Source: Bifidobacteriaceae bacterium | Lineage (GTDB): Bacteria; Actinomycetota; Actinomycetes; Actinomycetales; WQXJ01 | Direction: 5' to 3' | DNA: 14,531 nt | Assembly: GCA_031261885.1 (NCBI GenBank) | Contig: JAISIU010000309.1 | Coordinates: 1-14,531 of the forward strand | In this document: positions 12,829 to 14,531 of the stretch, in pieces | Position numbering within the stretch: position 1 is the stretch's first letter | Layout: each line of letters starts with the position of its first letter | The notes under the pieces: generated by a model | What the model saw: only the letters and a program-made list of their open reading frames with translations | Told to the model about the DNA's origin: nothing | Database searches by the model: none | Program-made: the position numbers and the translations under genes

Positions 12829-14139
12829 ATGTCCCCCGTTTCCCCCACCCCCGCAGACCAACCCCGCCCGGACGTCCCCGCCCAGGGTCCCCGTCCGACA
12901 TTGGGCGTGGAGGCTAATGGTTCTTTCCCCCCGCCGGACTTGCCCGTGCCGGCCCAATCCGGCCACCCGGCATCGGACACTGTTCCCGGACCCGCGCGGG
13001 ACCGGGCCGGGCTGGCGGCCGCGCCGCTGCTCGTCGTGAAGGTCGGCTCCAGCTCCCTGACCGACCCGGCCGGGTTCCTCGCGCCTGCCCGGCTCGAGGC
13101 CCTCGTCGACGCGCTGGCCGGGCGGGCCGCTCGCGGCGGGCACACCGTGCTCGTCTCCTCCGGCGCCCAGGCCGCCGGCATGGGCCCCATGGGCCTGGCC
13201 GCCCGCCCCAGGCACCTGGCGGAGGCCCAGGCGGCCGCCTCCGTGGGCCAGGGACTGCTCATGGCCCACTACACCGAGGCCTTCGCGCGGCACGGCCTCG
13301 TGGCCGGCCAGGTGCTGCTGACCCCCGGCGACGTGGTGCACCGCTCGCGCTACAGCAACGCCCGCCGGGCGCTCCGGGCGCTGCTCGCGCGCGGGATCGT
13401 GCCCGTCGTCAACGAGAACGACGCCGTGGCCACCGACGAGATCCGGTTCGGCGACAACGACCGGCTGGCGGCGCTCGTGGCCCACATCGTCCGGGCCGAC
13501 GGGCTCGTGCTGCTGACCGACATCGACGGCCTTTACACCGCGCCGCCGTCGCACGCGGCCGCGCGCCTCGTGGCGCGCGTGGACAGCGCGGCGGATCTGG
13601 CCGGGCTCGAGATCTCCGGGCGCGGCTCGGCCGTCGGCACCGGCGGCATGCGGGCCAAGATCCAGGCCGCCGGCCTCGCCACGAGCTCCGGCATCCCCGT
13701 CTTCCTCACGGCCGCGCGGCTCGCGGCATCGGCGCTCGACCCGGCCACCCCGGCTTCCGAGGTCCCCGGCACGTTCTTCGCGGCCACCGGCGCCCGCCTC
13801 AGCCCCAAACGGCTGTGGCTCGGTTACGCGGCCGCCCCGCGCGGCCGCCTCACGGTGGACGAGGGCGCGGCCCGCGCCATCACGGTCGGTAAGAAGTCGC
13901 TGCTCGCGGTCGGGGTGACGGGCGTCGACGGCGACTTCGGCGCCGGCGAGCCCGTCGAGGTGGCCGGTCCGGACGGCCACGTGATCGCGCGCGGCCTGGC
14001 CGGGTACCCGGCATCGGACATGGCGCAGGTCGCCGGGCTGACGCTCGACGAGATCGCCGCCCGGCTCGGCCGCGACCGCGCGGTGGAGGCGATCCACCGC
14101 GACGAGCTCGTCACCCACGCCCGCGCCCGCCGGCCGTGA
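12829..14139 (+). CDS. proB: Glutamate 5-kinase with PUA domain and unusual N-terminal extension
   Basis: This 436-residue enzyme phosphorylates glutamate to gamma-glutamyl phosphate, the first step of proline synthesis. The amino-acid kinase domain starts near residue 66 with PLLVVKVGSSSL (K71). It continues with VLVSSGAQAAGM, VNENDAV, FGDNDRLAA, LLTDIDGLYT and GTGGMRAKIQAA. A C-terminal PUA domain (about 345-425) includes RGRLTVDEGAARAI and GDFGAGEPVEV. Residues 1-65 are Pro-rich, look disordered and exceed the usual ProB length by about 60. They contain copy F of the dispersed motif. ATG 12829 lies 7 nt after the obg stop, with GAGAGGA (12811-12817) as ribosome site. Later in-frame GTG starts (12907, 12946) are possible. 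proA does not follow directly. Confidence 0.94.
   Translation: MSPVSPTPADQPRPDVPAQGPRPTLGVEANGSFPPPDLPVPAQSGHPASDTVPGPARDRAGLAAAPLLVVKVGSSSLTDPAGFLAPARLEALVDALAGRAARGGHTVLVSSGAQAAGMGPMGLAARPRHLAEAQAAASVGQGLLMAHYTEAFARHGLVAGQVLLTPGDVVHRSRYSNARRALRALLARGIVPVVNENDAVATDEIRFGDNDRLAALVAHIVRADGLVLLTDIDGLYTAPPSHAAARLVARVDSAADLAGLEISGRGSAVGTGGMRAKIQAAGLATSSGIPVFLTAARLAASALDPATPASEVPGTFFAATGARLSPKRLWLGYAAAPRGRLTVDEGAARAITVGKKSLLAVGVTGVDGDFGAGEPVEVAGPDGHVIARGLAGYPASDMAQVAGLTLDEIAARLGRDRAVEAIHRDELVTHARARRP
12967..12978 (-). repeat. Dispersed GTCCGATGCCGG motif, copy F
   Basis: The plus strand reads CCGGCATCGGAC, encoding P-A-S-D (47-50) in the disordered N-terminal extension of ProB. The flanking ACTGTTCCCGG extends similarity toward the GGGGAA part of copy A. 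Confidence 0.65.
14008..14019 (-). repeat. Dispersed GTCCGATGCCGG motif, copy G
   Basis: The same 12-mer as copy F, again in frame as P-A-S-D, here near the end of the ProB PUA domain (codons 394-397). The flanks do not match the longer consensus. Confidence 0.55.
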
Positions 14140-14310
14140 CGGATTCCTTGCGCGCTTAGCGAACGCGCCGGCAAAACCCCAGGATCGCGCCGAATTTCTG
14201 TCACACCCCCCTGGCATCCTGTTCCCCACCCATCAAGGGCGGGGGCTGGGTTGGTGGAGGCGTCCCCCCAGCGGCTCCGGGAACCCCGCCCCGGGTGGCT
14301 GGTGCGGTGC

Positions 14311-14316
14311 TAGCGT
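14311..14316 (+). promoter_or_regulatory. Candidate -10 (TAGCGT) for the aldo/keto reductase gene
   Basis: TAGCGT fits TANNNT and would start transcription near 14323, giving a leader of about 45 nt that includes AGAAGGGA before ATG 14368. No good -35 is visible. The predicted start site falls just before copy H of the dispersed motif. Confidence 0.45.
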
Positions 14317-14326
14317 GACGGCGGGG

Positions 14327-14338
14327 CCGGCATCGGAC
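14327..14338 (-). repeat. Dispersed GTCCGATGCCGG motif, copy H
   Basis: CCGGCATCGGAC on the plus strand, identical to copies F and G but in non-coding DNA, within the predicted 5' leader of the reductase gene. Confidence 0.6.
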
Positions 14339-14367
14339 GCCGCCCGCCACGGAGAAGGGAACCGACA

Positions 14368-14531
14368 ATGGAGTACGTGACCGTTGGCGACACGGGTGTG
14401 AAGGTGTCGCCGCTGTGCATGGGGACGATGTCGTTCGGCGGCGACGCCGACGAGGCGACCGCCGGGCAGATGTACCGGCGCTGCCGCGAGGCCGGCATCA
14501 ACTTCTTCGACTCGGCGGACACGTACCAGGA
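14368..14531 (+). CDS. Aldo/keto reductase, N-terminal part (truncated by window end)
   Basis: The first 54 residues are present. The beta-hairpin and first strand read EYVTVGDTGVKVSPLCMGTMSFGG, the usual start of NADPH-dependent aldo/keto reductases. INFFDSADTY (44-53) then carries the D-x-A-x-x-Y motif, with D48 and Y53 matching the catalytic Asp and Tyr. The rest of the tetrad (Lys, His) lies beyond the window. The ribosome site AGAAGGGA (about 14353-14360) precedes ATG 14368 by 7 nt. The substrate is unknown. Confidence 0.9.
   Translation, partial: MEYVTVGDTGVKVSPLCMGTMSFGGDADEATAGQMYRRCREAGINFFDSADTYQ

Larger units (their letters stand above)
14140..14367. other. Intergenic region after proB with weak hairpins
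   Basis: GCGCG (14150-14154) and CGCGC (14164-14168) could form a short stem just after the proB stop, holding the CGCTTAGCG sequence also seen at 6921. GCTGGG (14245-14250) and CCCAGC (14267-14272) form another inverted repeat. Neither has a T run. A candidate promoter for the reductase lies at the right end. No gene is supported. Confidence 0.4.

Noticed and set aside
11166..13262. Long minus-strand frame opposite obg and proB
   Set aside because: Shadow of conserved genes; no recognisable protein family and biased composition.
1..14531. CRISPR array, defence island, toxin-antitoxin, prophage or insertion sequence
   Set aside because: No spaced direct-repeat array, transposase, integrase, or terminal repeats were seen; all assigned genes are housekeeping, transport or hydrolase types.

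Overview
The window looks like chromosomal DNA from a high-GC actinobacterium (Actinomycetota). The evidence is the strong G/C bias at third codon positions, several promoters of TANNNT type placed 7-8 nt before a start codon (leaderless transcripts), a HelR-type RNA polymerase ATPase, a PAC2 protein and an obg-proB pair. The genus cannot be fixed from sequence alone. The E. coli/Firmicutes-like SerC and the short SerA are not the forms I associate with most Streptomyces or Mycobacterium.

Layout. 1-116: tail of a membrane transporter, probably AEC family. 117-407: convergent non-coding region with inverted and direct repeats. 408-1655 (-): Bcr/CflA-type MFS drug exporter, divergent from 1725-2297 (+), a YgjP/SprT-like zinc peptidase. 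That peptidase ends tail to tail with helR (2294-4567, -), the two genes sharing one CTAG for both stop codons. 4786-5937 (+): PAC2-family protein with a repetitive disordered tail. 5950-6789 (-): secreted NlpC/CHAP-like wall hydrolase. 6957-7799 (-): spermidine-synthase-like methyltransferase fold protein. 8039-9121 and 9266-10438 (+): serC and serA, separated by a perfect 18-bp hairpin. 10595-11191 (+): rplU-rpmA behind a good SigA promoter and followed by a strong intrinsic terminator. 11298-14139 (+): obg and proB, 7 nt apart. 14368 to the end: start of an aldo/keto reductase.

Functionally this is mostly core metabolism and translation: phosphoserine pathway steps 1 and 2, large-subunit proteins L21 and L27 with the ribosome-associated GTPase Obg, and the first step of proline synthesis. 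helR and the MFS exporter would both fit antibiotic tolerance. I see no phage, IS, CRISPR, tRNA or rRNA.

No obvious new multi-gene system is present. The most unusual signal is a short dispersed motif, consensus about GGGGAASNGTCCGATGSCGG (core GTCCGATGSCG). It occurs eight times in both orientations and sits mainly in intergenic DNA or in poorly conserved, linker-like protein segments. That placement resembles a DNA-uptake-type or other genome-wide signal sequence.
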